Part shown: piece after piece, positions 29,291 to 39,061 of the stretch
Position numbering within the stretch: position 1 is the first letter of the stretch
How the letters are laid out: each line of letters starts with the position of its first letter
Assembly (NCBI RefSeq): GCF_019249245.1
Contig: NZ_JAESDK010000002.1
Location: 212,195 to 276,194 of the forward strand
Length of the DNA stretch: 64,000 nucleotides
DNA from: Alteromonas lipotrueiana
Lineage (GTDB): Bacteria; Pseudomonadota; Gammaproteobacteria; Enterobacterales; Alteromonadaceae
Reading direction: 5' to 3'
Translations under genes and position numbers: made by a program
The notes under the pieces: generated by a model
Databases searched by the model: none
The model's input: only the letters and a program-made list of their open reading frames with translations
What the model was told of the DNA's origin: nothing

Positions 29291-30655
29291 ATGGCAAAAC
29301 GAAAAACCGCCTACGTATGCGCTGAGTGTGGTGCTCAGTTTCCGCGCTGGCAAGGCCAGTGCACCGAATGTAAAGAATGGAACAGCATCACTGAATTTGT
29401 GGTGAGTGCGGCTAGCCCTGTTAAGCAGGCTACCAGCGGCTATGCCGGACAAACCCAGGCTAAAATAGAAACGCTCAACGCGATTGATTTGGAAGCCTTG
29501 CCCCGCTTTTCTTCAGGCTTTAAAGAGTTAGACCGCGTTCTGGGAGGCGGGATAGTTCCCGGGGCTGCGATGCTTATTGGCGGCTCACCGGGAGCGGGCA
29601 AGTCGACCTTGCTGTTGCAGGTTATGTGCAATATGGCGAAAACACAGAATGCGCTGTACGTAACCGGCGAAGAATCATTACAACAGGTGGCCATGCGAGC
29701 CCATCGCCTGGCGTTGCCCGATGACAAACTGATGATGCTTGCTGAAACAAACGTAGAAACCATCTGTGAGCTAGCGTTAACTCAGCTTCCGCGAATTATG
29801 GTTATTGATTCAATCCAGGTGATGCATGTGGCCGATGTACAGTCGGCGCCCGGCAGTGTGTCGCAGGTACGAGAAAGTGCAGCTTACTTAACCCGCTTTG
29901 CCAAACAGCACCATATTGCTATGTTTGTGGTAGGTCATGTTACCAAAGACGGCAACCTGGCCGGGCCTAAAGTGCTTGAGCACTGTATTGATTGCTCGAT
30001 GATGCTTGAAGGAGAAAGCGACGGGCGTTTTCGCACCTTGCGTAGTCATAAAAACCGTTTTGGCGCTGTGAATGAGCTAGGGGTTTTTGGCATGACTGAA
30101 AAAGGTCTTAAAGAGGTAAACAACCCTTCTGCTATCTTTTTAAGCCGCGGTGAAAACCAGGCGCCAGGATCCTCGGTTATGGTTATCTGGGAGGGCACAA
30201 GGCCTTTGCTGGTAGAAATTCAGGCGCTGGTGGACTATTCACAAATGGCGAACCCGCGGCGAGTTGCGGTGGGTTTAGAACAAAACCGTCTGGCGATGCT
30301 TTTGGCGGTATTGCATAGGCACGGCAATGTACAAATGAACGACCAGGACGTATTTGTAAACGTAGTAGGCGGGGTTAAGGTGAGTGAAACCGCAGCCGAT
30401 TTGGCGCTGTTGCTGGCCATGGTATCAAGTTTTCGCAACCGGGCATTACCGCGCGATCTTATTGTCTTTGGTGAAGTAGGACTTGCAGGCGAGATACGAC
30501 CCGTTCCCAATGGTTCTGAGCGTATTGCCGAAGCCGCTAAACACGGCTTTACACGTGCCATCGTACCAAAAGCAAACGCACCCAAAAATAAGCTTAAGGG
30601 TATAGAGATAGTGCCGGCAGGTCAGCTTTGTGAAGCGTTGGAGGCCTTGCCATAA
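29291..30655 (+). CDS. radA: DNA repair protein RadA
   Basis: A 454-residue RecA-like ATPase that promotes branch migration in recombination. The N-terminal zinc finger is CAECGAQFPRWQGQCTECKEW (residues 10-30). Walker A GGSPGAGKST is at about 97-106, and the family-specific KNRFG is in RSHKNRFGAVNELG. The C-terminal Lon-like domain includes DVFVNVVGGVKVSETAADLALLLA. Its last 34 bases overlap the convergent small PilZ gene. Confidence 0.96.
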   Translation: MAKRKTAYVCAECGAQFPRWQGQCTECKEWNSITEFVVSAASPVKQATSGYAGQTQAKIETLNAIDLEALPRFSSGFKELDRVLGGGIVPGAAMLIGGSPGAGKSTLLLQVMCNMAKTQNALYVTGEESLQQVAMRAHRLALPDDKLMMLAETNVETICELALTQLPRIMVIDSIQVMHVADVQSAPGSVSQVRESAAYLTRFAKQHHIAMFVVGHVTKDGNLAGPKVLEHCIDCSMMLEGESDGRFRTLRSHKNRFGAVNELGVFGMTEKGLKEVNNPSAIFLSRGENQAPGSSVMVIWEGTRPLLVEIQALVDYSQMANPRRVAVGLEQNRLAMLLAVLHRHGNVQMNDQDVFVNVVGGVKVSETAADLALLLAMVSSFRNRALPRDLIVFGEVGLAGEIRPVPNGSERIAEAAKHGFTRAIVPKANAPKNKLKGIEIVPAGQLCEALEALP

Positions 30656-31044
30656 ATAGCATTGGTTAACGTATCAATGTCGTATTGAGACATCGATGGG
30701 TCGCCACTGTTGAGCAAAATGAGCTGTCGTAAGGCAGCTAGGCTCTCAACATCAATATGATCAACTTTACATCCCACTGCTACGGCTGTTTTACGTCGAT
30801 CGGTATGTCGGTAGAGCTGTTCAACCCAGGCTTCTATAAGCGGCGCTTTGTCATCGGTTAAAAAAGCAATTCGGTAGGGCTGATGAGAGTCAAAGGGCAA
30901 CGTAGCTAGAGCTTCTTCTTCTGCGCTTACCCGTAACCCCTGAATTGAGACATCTTCAATCATCACGCCAATATTAGTGTGACCATGGGACAAAATGCCA
31001 GGGATGTTGAGCTTTACACGCTGATATTGTCGTTTGTCTGACAT
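30622..31044 (-). CDS. Single-domain PilZ protein
   Basis: A 140-residue cytoplasmic protein consisting of one PilZ domain. The RxxxR motif is R5-QYQ-R9, and the second motif is D31-VSIQG-36. It therefore has all residues expected to bind c-di-GMP. It overlaps radA by 34 bases in convergent orientation and is the second PilZ gene within 4 kb, after the large double-PilZ protein. Target unknown. Confidence 0.85.
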   Translation of the reverse strand: MSDKRQYQRVKLNIPGILSHGHTNIGVMIEDVSIQGLRVSAEEEALATLPFDSHQPYRIAFLTDDKAPLIEAWVEQLYRHTDRRKTAVAVGCKVDHIDVESLAALRQLILLNSGDPSMSQYDIDTLTNAIYGKASNASQS

Positions 31045-31155
31045 TGATTACTCCCGAACGCAGGTTTAGTTAGCTCATAGTGTTACGACCATGCCAAGTA
31101 ACTAAATAAATGGCAACGGCCGACGGCACTTTTGTATTTAGTATAGTAACAACAC

Positions 31156-31186
31156 AAAAAATTACCCCCGGTATTTCGGGGGTAAT
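31156..31186 (-). terminator. Intrinsic terminator of ettA
   Basis: A perfect 10-bp stem (ATTACCCCCG at 31161-31170 with CGGGGGTAAT at 31177-31186, loop of 6) is followed on the - strand by a T tract (A run at 31156-31160 on the + strand). Confidence 0.85.
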
Positions 31187-31201
31187 GTGTATTATCATCA
31201 A

Positions 31202-32872
31202 CTATTTTTTGGTCATACGCTTGTATTTCAAGCGATGCGGTTCAACTGCATCCTGACCATAGGTTTCTTTCATCCAAGTATCGTAATCGGTGTAATTACC
31301 TTCAAAGAAGTTAATACTGCCTTCATCGCGATAATCAAGAATATGGGTGGCTACGCGGTCAAGAAACCAGCGATCGTGCGAGATAACCAGGGCACAACCC
31401 GGAAATTCCAGTAAGGCATTTTCAAGAGCCCGCAAGGTTTCAACATCTAAATCGTTGGTAGGCTCATCGAGCAACAGTACGTTTCCGCCGGCTTTTAGCA
31501 GCTTGGCCAAATGTACGCGGTTGCGCTCACCGCCCGACAAGTCCTTAATGAACTTTTGTTGAGTATTGCCTTTAAAATTGAAGCGACTGCAATAGGCCCG
31601 ACTGTTAATTTCAAAGTTACCAATACGGATTATATCCTGGTCATCTGAAATTTCTTTGTACACCGTATTGTTTTCATCCATATGATCACGAAACTGATCA
31701 ACACTGGCAAGTTGCACGGTTTCACCTAAATCGATGTTGCCGCCATCGGGCTGTTCTGCCCCGGTCAACATTTTGAACAGGGTGGATTTACCGGCACCGT
31801 TAGGCCCTACAATACCCACTATGGCACCTTTAGGCACCGAAAAGGTCAAATCATCAATCAATACACGTTCGCCATAGGCTTTGTGCAGGTGCTCTACGTC
31901 AATAACCTTATCGCCTAAACGTTCACCTGGTGGAATGAACAGTTCGTTTGTTTCGTTACGTTTTTGATAATCGCTGGTAGATAACTCTTCGAAGCGGTTC
32001 ATTCGCGCTTTTGACTTGGCATGGCGACCTTTTGGATTTGAACGTACCCACTCAAGCTCTTGCCTGATTGATTTTTGACGGGCATTTTCTGTACGTTCTT
32101 CCTGGTCAAGACGCTGCTCTTTTTGCTCAAGCCATGACGAATAGTTCCCTTCCCAAGGAATACCTTCGCCTCGATCCAGCTCCAGAATCCAGCCGGCCAC
32201 GTTATCTAAAAAGTATCTGTCGTGGGTAATAGCGACAACCGTTCCTTCGTAGTCATGCAAAAAGCGCTCTAGCCAGGCTACAGACTCGGCATCCAGGTGG
32301 TTGGTTGGCTCGTCTAATAACAGCATGTCAGGCTTTTCAAGAAGTAAACGACATAGCGCTACCCGGCGACGTTCACCACCTGATAGCTTTGTTACATCGG
32401 CATCCCACGCCGGCAGACGCAACGCATCGGCGGCACGCTCTAAGGTGTTTTCTAAATTGTGTCCGTCTTTAGCCTGAATAATTGCTTCAAGTTCACCCTG
32501 TTCTTTAGCCAGAGCATCAAAATCAGCGTCGGCTTCAGCATAGGCAGCATAAACTTCGTCAAGCCGGGTAAGCGCATGAGAAACATCTGCTACGGCTTCT
32601 TCGATATTGCCACGAACATCCTTGGTTTCATCCAGTTGTGGCTCTTGCGGTAAGTACCCAATATTGATGCCCGGCTGCGGACGCGCTTCACCTTCAATAT
32701 CGGTATCAAGGCCTGCCATAATACGTAACAGAGTGGATTTACCCGCACCATTTAAACCCAGCACACCAATTTTGGCGCCGGGAAAAAAACTCAATGAAAT
32801 ATCTTTAAGAATGTATCGGTTAGGAGGAACAATCTTACCCACCCGATGCATAGAATAAACGTACTGTGCCAT
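31202..32872 (-). CDS. ettA: Energy-dependent translational throttle protein EttA
   Basis: A 556-residue ABC-F ATPase that binds the ribosomal E site and gates translation according to the ATP/ADP ratio. Two nucleotide-binding domains: Walker A GLNGAGKST and GPNGAGKST, signatures LSGGERRRVALCRLLLEKPDMLLLDEPTNHLD and LSGGERNRVHLAKLLKAGGNVLLLDEPTNDLD. The EttA arm and the interdomain linker (ERTENARQKSIRQELEWVRSNPKGRHAKSKARM) are present. AAGGA lies 7 bases before the start; a strong terminator follows. Confidence 0.96.
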   Translation of the reverse strand: MAQYVYSMHRVGKIVPPNRYILKDISLSFFPGAKIGVLGLNGAGKSTLLRIMAGLDTDIEGEARPQPGINIGYLPQEPQLDETKDVRGNIEEAVADVSHALTRLDEVYAAYAEADADFDALAKEQGELEAIIQAKDGHNLENTLERAADALRLPAWDADVTKLSGGERRRVALCRLLLEKPDMLLLDEPTNHLDAESVAWLERFLHDYEGTVVAITHDRYFLDNVAGWILELDRGEGIPWEGNYSSWLEQKEQRLDQEERTENARQKSIRQELEWVRSNPKGRHAKSKARMNRFEELSTSDYQKRNETNELFIPPGERLGDKVIDVEHLHKAYGERVLIDDLTFSVPKGAIVGIVGPNGAGKSTLFKMLTGAEQPDGGNIDLGETVQLASVDQFRDHMDENNTVYKEISDDQDIIRIGNFEINSRAYCSRFNFKGNTQQKFIKDLSGGERNRVHLAKLLKAGGNVLLLDEPTNDLDVETLRALENALLEFPGCALVISHDRWFLDRVATHILDYRDEGSINFFEGNYTDYDTWMKETYGQDAVEPHRLKYKRMTKK

Positions 32873-33079
32873 GCTAAGTCCTTACCCAGAAAAAAGGAGG
32901 TTATTGTAAAGCTTTTAGCAGAGTTTTCACTAGTAAAGTCGGTGTGTTTGTTTGTTCCTGAGTAAAAAACCAACAGGTGTCAATGATTAATTACAAATAG
33001 TTAGGAGCGAGTGACGACGTAAGGTGAATTATGCAGTAGCATAATAACCATAGAGCGAGATTAAATAACCGAGGATTGT

Positions 33080-34129
33080 ATGACCACGACCACCCACCAA
33101 ACTCAATACACTCTGGCCGAACTGGCCAGTCATGCCGGCGCCACTGTTCAGGGTGACGATACCGTCCGTATCAGTGGGGTAGGTACTCTGGCCAAAGCAA
33201 CTCAAAACCAGATTTCATTTTTAACCAATATTAAATACAAGCCTCAAATGACCGACACCCGCGCCGGTGCGGTAATTGTGCATCCCAAAGCCAGTGCCGA
33301 TGCGCCAGGCCCGGCGCTGATTCACGACAACCCTCATGCTGCCTTTGCCCGTATCGCGCAATTGTTTGATTCTACTCCGACGTTAGCTAGTGGCATTGCC
33401 AGCACTGCGCAAATCGCTGACGACGCGCAGTTGGGGGACAATGTAAGTCTGGGACATCATGTTGTTATTGAAGCTGGCGCAGTGTTAGGGGATAACGTAG
33501 TGGTGGGGGCCAATACTTTTATCGGCAAAAATGCGCGTATTGGTGCCAACACCACCTTGTATCCTAACGTCACCATTTATCATGAAGTGGCTATTGGCGA
33601 GCGTATTACAATACACAGCCAGAGCGTTATCGGGGCATCGGGCTTTGGCTATGCCAATGATAAAGGGACGTGGCTGCCTATTCCCCAAACCGGGTCAGTG
33701 CAAATTGGCGATGATAGCCAAATTGGTGCTTCCAGTAGTATTGATCGCGGCGCTATGGAAGATACGGTCATTGGTAAAAATGTCATTATTGATAACCAGG
33801 TTCAGGTTGGACACAATTGTATTATTGACGACCATTCTTGTATTTGTGGGGCCACAGGCATAGCCGGGTCAGTGAATATTGGTAAGTATGTGGTGATAGG
33901 CGGAGGCGTGGGTATAAATGGTCACATCACTATTTGCGATAATGTCCAGGTAACCGGATATACCATGATTGTACAGGATATTACCGAACCCGGGCTGTAC
34001 TCGTCGGGTCAGCCTGCAATGAAAAATCTGGTATGGCGCAAAAATACAGTGCGTCTGAATCAAATTGGCAATTTGTTTGAGCGGGTTAAAAAGCTGGAAA
34101 AAGCCGCCCTGGAAAGTGCCGAAAAATAA
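33080..34129 (+). CDS. lpxD: UDP-3-O-(3-hydroxyacyl)glucosamine N-acyltransferase
   Basis: LpxD adds the second acyl chain in lipid A synthesis. The protein has 349 residues: an N-terminal uridine-binding domain to about residue 100, then a left-handed beta-helix of hexapeptide repeats, with the catalytic histidine in IDNQVQVGHNCIIDDH. Here the gene stands alone before glyA rather than in the usual bamA-skp-lpxD-fabZ-lpxA cluster, so a second copy may exist elsewhere in the genome. GAGGA lies about 5 bases before the ATG. Confidence 0.93.
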   Translation: MTTTTHQTQYTLAELASHAGATVQGDDTVRISGVGTLAKATQNQISFLTNIKYKPQMTDTRAGAVIVHPKASADAPGPALIHDNPHAAFARIAQLFDSTPTLASGIASTAQIADDAQLGDNVSLGHHVVIEAGAVLGDNVVVGANTFIGKNARIGANTTLYPNVTIYHEVAIGERITIHSQSVIGASGFGYANDKGTWLPIPQTGSVQIGDDSQIGASSSIDRGAMEDTVIGKNVIIDNQVQVGHNCIIDDHSCICGATGIAGSVNIGKYVVIGGGVGINGHITICDNVQVTGYTMIVQDITEPGLYSSGQPAMKNLVWRKNTVRLNQIGNLFERVKKLEKAALESAEK

Positions 34130-34250
34130 GCAACACATCGTACCACACGAGATTCTCAGGAATCTCAGACAAAGCAGTATACATGCTGCACAAATTGACT
34201 AGAATATGCGTTCACTTTATTGCCATTTCTAACGCTGTTAAGGAGCCTTA

Positions 34251-35507
34251 ATGTTACCTCGCGAGATGACGATTGCGGATTTCGATCCAGAGCTGGCAGA
34301 AGCCATTGCTAACGAAACCACCCGACAGGAGCACCATATTGAACTGATTGCTTCTGAAAATTATTGCAGCCCGCGTGTAATGGAAGCACAAGGCTCGCAG
34401 CTGACCAACAAATACGCAGAAGGCTACCCGGGCAAGCGCTATTACGGTGGCTGTGAATATGTTGATGTTGTTGAGCAATTAGCCATCGATCGTGCTAAAG
34501 AGCTGTTTGGCGCTGACTTTGCAAATGTGCAACCACACTCAGGTTCGCAGGCTAACGCGGCTGCATTTATGGCGTTAATTGATGCGGGCGATACCGTACT
34601 TGGCATGAGCCTGTCTGATGGAGGCCATTTGACCCACGGTTCCCATGTTAACTTTTCAGGAAAAACCTACAATGCTGTGCAATACGGATTAAGTGACGAA
34701 ACCGGTGAGATTGATTATGCACAGGTTGAAGCACTGGCTGAAGAGCACAAACCCAAAATGATCATTGGTGGATTTTCTGCTTATTCAGGAATTGTAGACT
34801 GGGCACGTTTTCGCGAAATCGCCGATAAAGTAGGCGCTTACTTGCTAGTGGATATGGCTCACGTAGCGGGTTTGGTTGCCGCCGGAGTTTATCCTAATCC
34901 ACTGCCACATGCCCATGTGGTGACCACCACAACTCACAAAACGCTGGCGGGTCCGCGTAGTGGGTTGATTTTGTCTTCTTGTGGCGACGAAACGATTTAT
35001 AAGAAATTGAACAGCGCGGTATTTCCTGGGATGCAGGGCGGCCCGCTATGTCATGTCATTGCAGCTAAAGCGGTGGCGTTCAAAGAAGCCTTGCAGCCTG
35101 AATTTAAAGAATATCAGCAACAGGTTGTGACCAACGCCAAAGCAATGGTTTCGGTTATGCAAGACCGCGGTTACAAGATAGTATCAAATGGTACTGACAA
35201 CCATCTGTTTTTGCTTGATCTTATCGACAAAGATATCACGGGTAAAGAAGCTGACGCGGCCTTGGGCAACGCCAATATTACCGTAAACAAAAACTCGGTT
35301 CCCAACGACCCGCGTTCACCCTTTGTAACCAGTGGTTTGCGTATTGGAAGTCCGGCTATTACTCGCCGCGGTTTTAAAGAGGAACAAGCGCGTCAGGTAG
35401 CCACCTGGATGTGTGACATTCTGGATAACCTGACCGATGAGAGTGTTTCGGCGCGGGTTAAGCAGGAAGTTACCGAATTGTGTAAACAATTTCCGGTTTA
35501 CGCGTAA
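34251..35507 (+). CDS. glyA: Serine hydroxymethyltransferase
   Basis: GlyA interconverts serine and glycine with tetrahydrofolate, the main source of one-carbon units. The 418-residue protein is nearly identical to the E. coli enzyme over long stretches. The PLP-binding lysine is in [14 protein letters not shown], and the N-terminal IELIASENY and [10 protein letters not shown] segments are intact. AAGGAG lies just upstream of the start. nrdR follows after a 62-base gap that holds a strong hairpin. Confidence 0.97.
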   Translation: MLPREMTIADFDPELAEAIANETTRQEHHIELIASENYCSPRVMEAQGSQLTNKYAEGYPGKRYYGGCEYVDVVEQLAIDRAKELFGADFANVQPHSGSQANAAAFMALIDAGDTVLGMSLSDGGHLTHGSHVNFSGKTYNAVQYGLSDETGEIDYAQVEALAEEHKPKMIIGGFSAYSGIVDWARFREIADKVGAYLLVDMAHVAGLVAAGVYPNPLPHAHVVTTTTHKTLAGPRSGLILSSCGDETIYKKLNSAVFPGMQGGPLCHVIAAKAVAFKEALQPEFKEYQQQVVTNAKAMVSVMQDRGYKIVSNGTDNHLFLLDLIDKDITGKEADAALGNANITVNKNSVPNDPRSPFVTSGLRIGSPAITRRGFKEEQARQVATWMCDILDNLTDESVSARVKQEVTELCKQFPVYA

Positions 35508-35527
35508 TCGCTTTACTGGCGTTGTAC

Positions 35528-35563
35528 TCCTTATCATTGGGGCAGCGCTACCAATGATAAGGA
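35528..35563 (+). promoter_or_regulatory. Perfect 13-bp hairpin enclosing the nrdR ribosome binding site
   Basis: TCCTTATCATTGG (35528-35540), a 10-base loop, then CCAATGATAAGGA (35551-35563) are perfectly complementary. The 3' arm ends with AAGGA, which is the ribosome binding site of nrdR (ATG at 35570, 6-base spacing). Folding would hide it. There is no T run after the stem, so this is not a typical terminator. Confidence 0.75.
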
Positions 35564-35569
35564 CCACCT

Positions 35570-36019
35570 ATGTTTTGCCCGTTTTGTTCAGAGCAGGAAA
35601 CCAAAGTTATCGATTCTCGCCTGGTCACAGAAGGGCAACAGGTGCGGCGACGCCGTGAGTGTCTGGTTTGCCACGAACGCTTTACTACCTTTGAAAGTGC
35701 TGAACTGGTGATGCCAAGGGTGATTAAGCGTGATGGCTCACGCGAACCCTTCAATGAAGACAAACTACGAGCCGGGCTGCAGCGTGCGCTGGAAAAACGC
35801 CCGGTCAGTACTGAAAAAATTGAACAATGCATTTTATCGCTCAAATCTCAGCTTCGAGCTACGGGTGAACGTGAGGTGTCCAGTCAGTTTCTGGGCAACT
35901 TGATCATGAATGCGCTCAAAGAATTAGATAAAGTCGCTTATGTTCGTTTTGCCTCGGTATATCGTTCATTTGAAGATATACGCGAGTTTGGTGAAGAAAT
36001 TGCGAGGCTGGGCGACTGA
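35570..36019 (+). CDS. nrdR: Transcriptional repressor NrdR
   Basis: A 149-residue repressor of ribonucleotide reductase genes that senses ATP/dATP. The N-terminal zinc ribbon has CPFC (residues 3-6) and CLVC around residue 31. An ATP-cone domain covers about residues 49-139 ([32 protein letters not shown]). It sits between glyA and ribD as in E. coli-like nrdR-ribD operons. Its ribosome site lies in the 3' arm of the hairpin described above. Confidence 0.97.
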   Translation: MFCPFCSEQETKVIDSRLVTEGQQVRRRRECLVCHERFTTFESAELVMPRVIKRDGSREPFNEDKLRAGLQRALEKRPVSTEKIEQCILSLKSQLRATGEREVSSQFLGNLIMNALKELDKVAYVRFASVYRSFEDIREFGEEIARLGD

Positions 36020-36025
36020 CCTGAT

Positions 36026-37150
36026 ATGAATACCTGTACCTCTTTTACCGAATCACTGGCTGACGACTATCACTGGATGGCGCAGGCAATTGCCCTGGCC
36101 AGACGTGGATTATATACAACCTCGCCTAATCCCCGGGTAGGCTGTATTGTGGTGGACGAAAACCGCCATAAAGTGGGCGAAGGCTATCATGTTCAGGCTG
36201 GCACCGAACACGCCGAAGTCCATGCATTAGCAATGGCCGGAACCAAGGCTAAAAACAGTACAGCCTATGTCACCCTGGAACCTTGCAGTCATTATGGGCG
36301 TACTCCACCGTGTGCAGATGCACTAATCAAAGCAGGGGTACGGCGAGTGGTGGTGGCGATGACCGACCCAAACCCTCAGGTAAGTGGCCGCGGTATTGCA
36401 AAATTGCAACAAGCAGGTATTGAGGTGAGCTGCGATATTCTGGCGGCTGAAGCTGCCAAACTTAATCGTGGCTTTATCAAACGTATGGTTGTACAAAAAC
36501 CTTATGTCACGGTAAAGCTGGCGATAAGCCTGGATGGTAAAATTGCTTTAGCCAATGGTGCAAGTAAATGGATTACGGGGCCTCAGGCCCGAAAAGATGT
36601 ACAGCGTCATCGTGCATCCAGCTGTGCAGTTTTAACAGGTTGGGGCACAGCACAAGCCGACGACCCCAGCTTGCTGGTACGGGCCGAAGAAGCCCAAATT
36701 GATCAGTATCCTTTACCTCATATACGCCAGCCTCTGAGAGTTGTCATCGATCGCAACAACACCCTTGCACACTCTTTACAGCTGTTTACTGACGGCCACC
36801 CTACCATAAAAGTGGTGGGCGATAGTTTACCCATTCAGCCGGGCCAGTTACCCGTGGCCACGAAAGACAATCACATCGACCTGAACGAGCTCATGCTGGT
36901 TTTGGGCGCACGCAATCTTAACGAGGTTTGGGTGGAAGCGGGGCCAGATCTTGCTGGCGCGCTGTTAATGAGTGGCGAGGTTGATGAACTTATTGTGTAT
37001 CAGGCACCTAAGCTTTTAGGCAATACCGGCAAAAGCATGGTTTCTCTGCCGAACTTTAGTGATTTGTCGCAGGCAATTGATCTGGTGCTTGTAGAACAGA
37101 CCCAACTGGGGCAGGATCTTAAGCAGACCTTTCAGATTAAAGCTTTCTAA
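36026..37150 (+). CDS. ribD: Bifunctional riboflavin deaminase/reductase RibD
   Basis: A 374-residue enzyme carrying out the second and third steps of riboflavin synthesis. The N-terminal zinc deaminase has the HAEVHAL and PCSHYGRTPPC motifs. The C-terminal reductase begins near residue 150 (KPYVTVKLAISLDGKIALANGASKWITG) and has the VEAGPDLAGALL loop. It starts 7 bases after nrdR and precedes ribE by 19 bases. No FMN riboswitch is visible ahead of it, so control is probably by the nrdR/glyA transcript. Confidence 0.96.
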   Translation: MNTCTSFTESLADDYHWMAQAIALARRGLYTTSPNPRVGCIVVDENRHKVGEGYHVQAGTEHAEVHALAMAGTKAKNSTAYVTLEPCSHYGRTPPCADALIKAGVRRVVVAMTDPNPQVSGRGIAKLQQAGIEVSCDILAAEAAKLNRGFIKRMVVQKPYVTVKLAISLDGKIALANGASKWITGPQARKDVQRHRASSCAVLTGWGTAQADDPSLLVRAEEAQIDQYPLPHIRQPLRVVIDRNNTLAHSLQLFTDGHPTIKVVGDSLPIQPGQLPVATKDNHIDLNELMLVLGARNLNEVWVEAGPDLAGALLMSGEVDELIVYQAPKLLGNTGKSMVSLPNFSDLSQAIDLVLVEQTQLGQDLKQTFQIKAF

Positions 37151-37169
37151 ATACGGAAAAAACAAGACT

Positions 37170-37832
37170 ATGTTTACAGGTATTGTACAGGCATTGGGTA
37201 CGATAAGTCAGCTAGACCGGCGCGGTGAAGACATTCGCCTGCGTGTTGATGCAGGCCGGTTAGACATGTCTGATGTAGCGCTAGGCGATAGCATTTCTAC
37301 CAATGGTGTGTGTTTAACGGTGGTCGAGTTTGGCACTGATTATTACTGCGCCGATGTATCGGCAGAAACCATTCGTTATAGCGGATTTGCACATTACGGC
37401 AATGGCTCATCTGTTAATCTTGAAAAAGCCATGCGTCCCACCGATCGATTTGGTGGCCACATTGTCTCAGGCCACGTTGACGGTGTGGGTGCGGTTTCGG
37501 CAATAAATAAGCATGCAGATTATGTGGAAATTTGGATAAAAGCCCCAGCTGAACTTGCCCGTTATATTGCCCATAAAGGCAGTATTACCGTAGATGGTGT
37601 AAGCCTTACCGTAAATAAGGTTAACGGCGCCGAATTTATGCTGTGGATTATTCCTCACACACTTCAGGAAACCGTTATTGGTACTTATCAAAATGGCACC
37701 CAGGTAAATCTGGAAGTTGATGTGGTAGCCCGTTATCTTGAACGGTTAATGCTGGGCGACCAGGCGGCAGAACCTAAAGCCGGCAATATTGATATGGCCT
37801 TTTTGGCCGAAAACGGCTTTTTACGAAAATAA
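37170..37832 (+). CDS. ribE: Riboflavin synthase, alpha subunit
   Basis: A 220-residue enzyme that dismutates two 6,7-dimethyl-8-ribityllumazine molecules to riboflavin. It is an internal duplication of two lumazine-binding barrels, each with the motif: MFTGIV...[11 protein letters not shown] in the first and [12 protein letters not shown]...[13 protein letters not shown] in the second. It lies between ribD and ribBA. The E. coli counterpart is called ribC. Confidence 0.96.
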   Translation: MFTGIVQALGTISQLDRRGEDIRLRVDAGRLDMSDVALGDSISTNGVCLTVVEFGTDYYCADVSAETIRYSGFAHYGNGSSVNLEKAMRPTDRFGGHIVSGHVDGVGAVSAINKHADYVEIWIKAPAELARYIAHKGSITVDGVSLTVNKVNGAEFMLWIIPHTLQETVIGTYQNGTQVNLEVDVVARYLERLMLGDQAAEPKAGNIDMAFLAENGFLRK

Positions 37833-37854
37833 CTTACCCTATAAAAGAATATTT

Positions 37855-38955
37855 ATGGCCTTAAACAATACAAAAGACATCATCGAAGATATCCGTCAGG
37901 GCAAGATGGTAATTCTGATGGACGATGAAGATCGAGAGAATGAAGGCGACATTATTATGGCCGCCGAACACATTACGCCCGAAGCAATAAATTTCATGGT
38001 GACGCATGCCCGGGGTCTGGTGTGTTTGCCAATGACTCAGGCGCGGTGTCAGCGCCTGAATCTGCCGTTAATGGTAGATAAAAACGGGGCGCAATTTACG
38101 ACTAATTTTACCGTGTCAATTGAAGCCGCTGAAGGTGTGACTACCGGAATATCGGCGGCCGATAGGGCTGCTACCGTACGTGCTGCATCAAACCCCAATG
38201 CCCGTGCTGAGGACATTGTTCAGCCCGGTCATATTTTTCCTCTTATTGCCAAAGAGGGTGGGGTCTTAAACCGCGCGGGTCATACCGAAGCAGGCGTTGA
38301 CTTAGCCAGGCTGGCCGGGTGCGAGCCCGCGGCGGTTATCGTCGAAATTCTTAACGAAGATGGCACCATGGCGCGTCGTCCGCAGTTAGAAAAGTTCGCC
38401 GAAAAGCATAATTTGAAAATTGGCACGATAGCCGATTTAATTGAATATCGTAATCTAAACGAAACCACCATAGAAAAAGTAGCTCAGTGTCATTTGCCCA
38501 CCGAATATGGCGACTTTGAGCTGCATACATTTAAAGATGTGATAGACAACCAGGTACATTTTGCACTTAAAAAAGGTGAGATATCACACGATTCTGCAAC
38601 GCTGGTGCGAGTACATCTGCACAATACGTTAAGTGACTTACTGGGCTCTACCCGCTCTATCAACCGGTCTTTAACCCTTCCCGAAGGCATGCAGGAGATA
38701 GCCGAACATGGCGGTGTGTTGGTGATATTGGGTAAAGAAGAAGATCTTATCAGTCAAATAAAACGCTTTGAGGCAGAAGATGCGGGGCAACAACCAGCCG
38801 GCAAAGAGTGGCAGGGTTCTTCTCGTACCATCGGTGTGGGTTCGCAAATACTGGCATCGATGGGTGTACAAAAAATGCGACTGTTAAGTAAACCCATTAA
38901 GTACCATGCGTTGTCAGGTTATGGCCTGGAAGTTGTTGAATACGTTCATTCGTAA
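37855..38955 (+). CDS. ribBA: 3,4-dihydroxy-2-butanone 4-phosphate synthase fused to a degenerate GTP cyclohydrolase II domain
   Basis: A 366-residue fusion starting at [13 protein letters not shown]. The N-terminal RibB half (to about residue 205) has the catalytic acidic loop [10 protein letters not shown] and [13 protein letters not shown], so it should make the four-carbon precursor of riboflavin. The C-terminal half has the GTP cyclohydrolase II fold but lacks the zinc ligands CxxGDxxxSxRCDC: the equivalent region reads [15 protein letters not shown]. The residue pattern RxExR at the GTP site is also missing. This half is therefore probably not a cyclohydrolase, and a separate ribA is expected elsewhere. 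Such RibB fusions are common in gammaproteobacteria. Confidence 0.92.
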   Translation: MALNNTKDIIEDIRQGKMVILMDDEDRENEGDIIMAAEHITPEAINFMVTHARGLVCLPMTQARCQRLNLPLMVDKNGAQFTTNFTVSIEAAEGVTTGISAADRAATVRAASNPNARAEDIVQPGHIFPLIAKEGGVLNRAGHTEAGVDLARLAGCEPAAVIVEILNEDGTMARRPQLEKFAEKHNLKIGTIADLIEYRNLNETTIEKVAQCHLPTEYGDFELHTFKDVIDNQVHFALKKGEISHDSATLVRVHLHNTLSDLLGSTRSINRSLTLPEGMQEIAEHGGVLVILGKEEDLISQIKRFEAEDAGQQPAGKEWQGSSRTIGVGSQILASMGVQKMRLLSKPIKYHALSGYGLEVVEYVHS

Positions 38956-39021
38956 AGAGCGCAGCAGCATTTCGCCCGAACACAAACCGTACAATCATTC
39001 CATTTAGTTTGCGTGCAGTTG

Positions 39022-39030
39022 TGATATACT
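39022..39030 (+). promoter_or_regulatory. Extended -10 promoter upstream of ribH-nusB
   Basis: TG-A-TATACT at 39022-39030 is an extended -10 box, followed by a GC-rich discriminator and a T run. No strong -35 box is seen. The position, about 30 bases before ribH, suits a promoter for ribH-nusB-thiL-pgpA. Confidence 0.5.
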
Positions 39031-39061
39031 ACGCGCCGTTTTTTCTCAGGGGTTGAACACC

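Noticed and set aside
34130..34250. Glycine riboswitch or PurR operator before glyA
   Set aside because: Only a 7-bp hairpin (GAGATTC/GAATCTC at 34149-34166) is present; no tandem aptamer pattern and no PurR-like palindrome.
36020..37870. FMN riboswitch before the riboflavin genes
   Set aside because: Gaps between nrdR, ribD, ribE and ribBA are only 6-22 bases, too short for the element, and no matching conserved blocks were seen.
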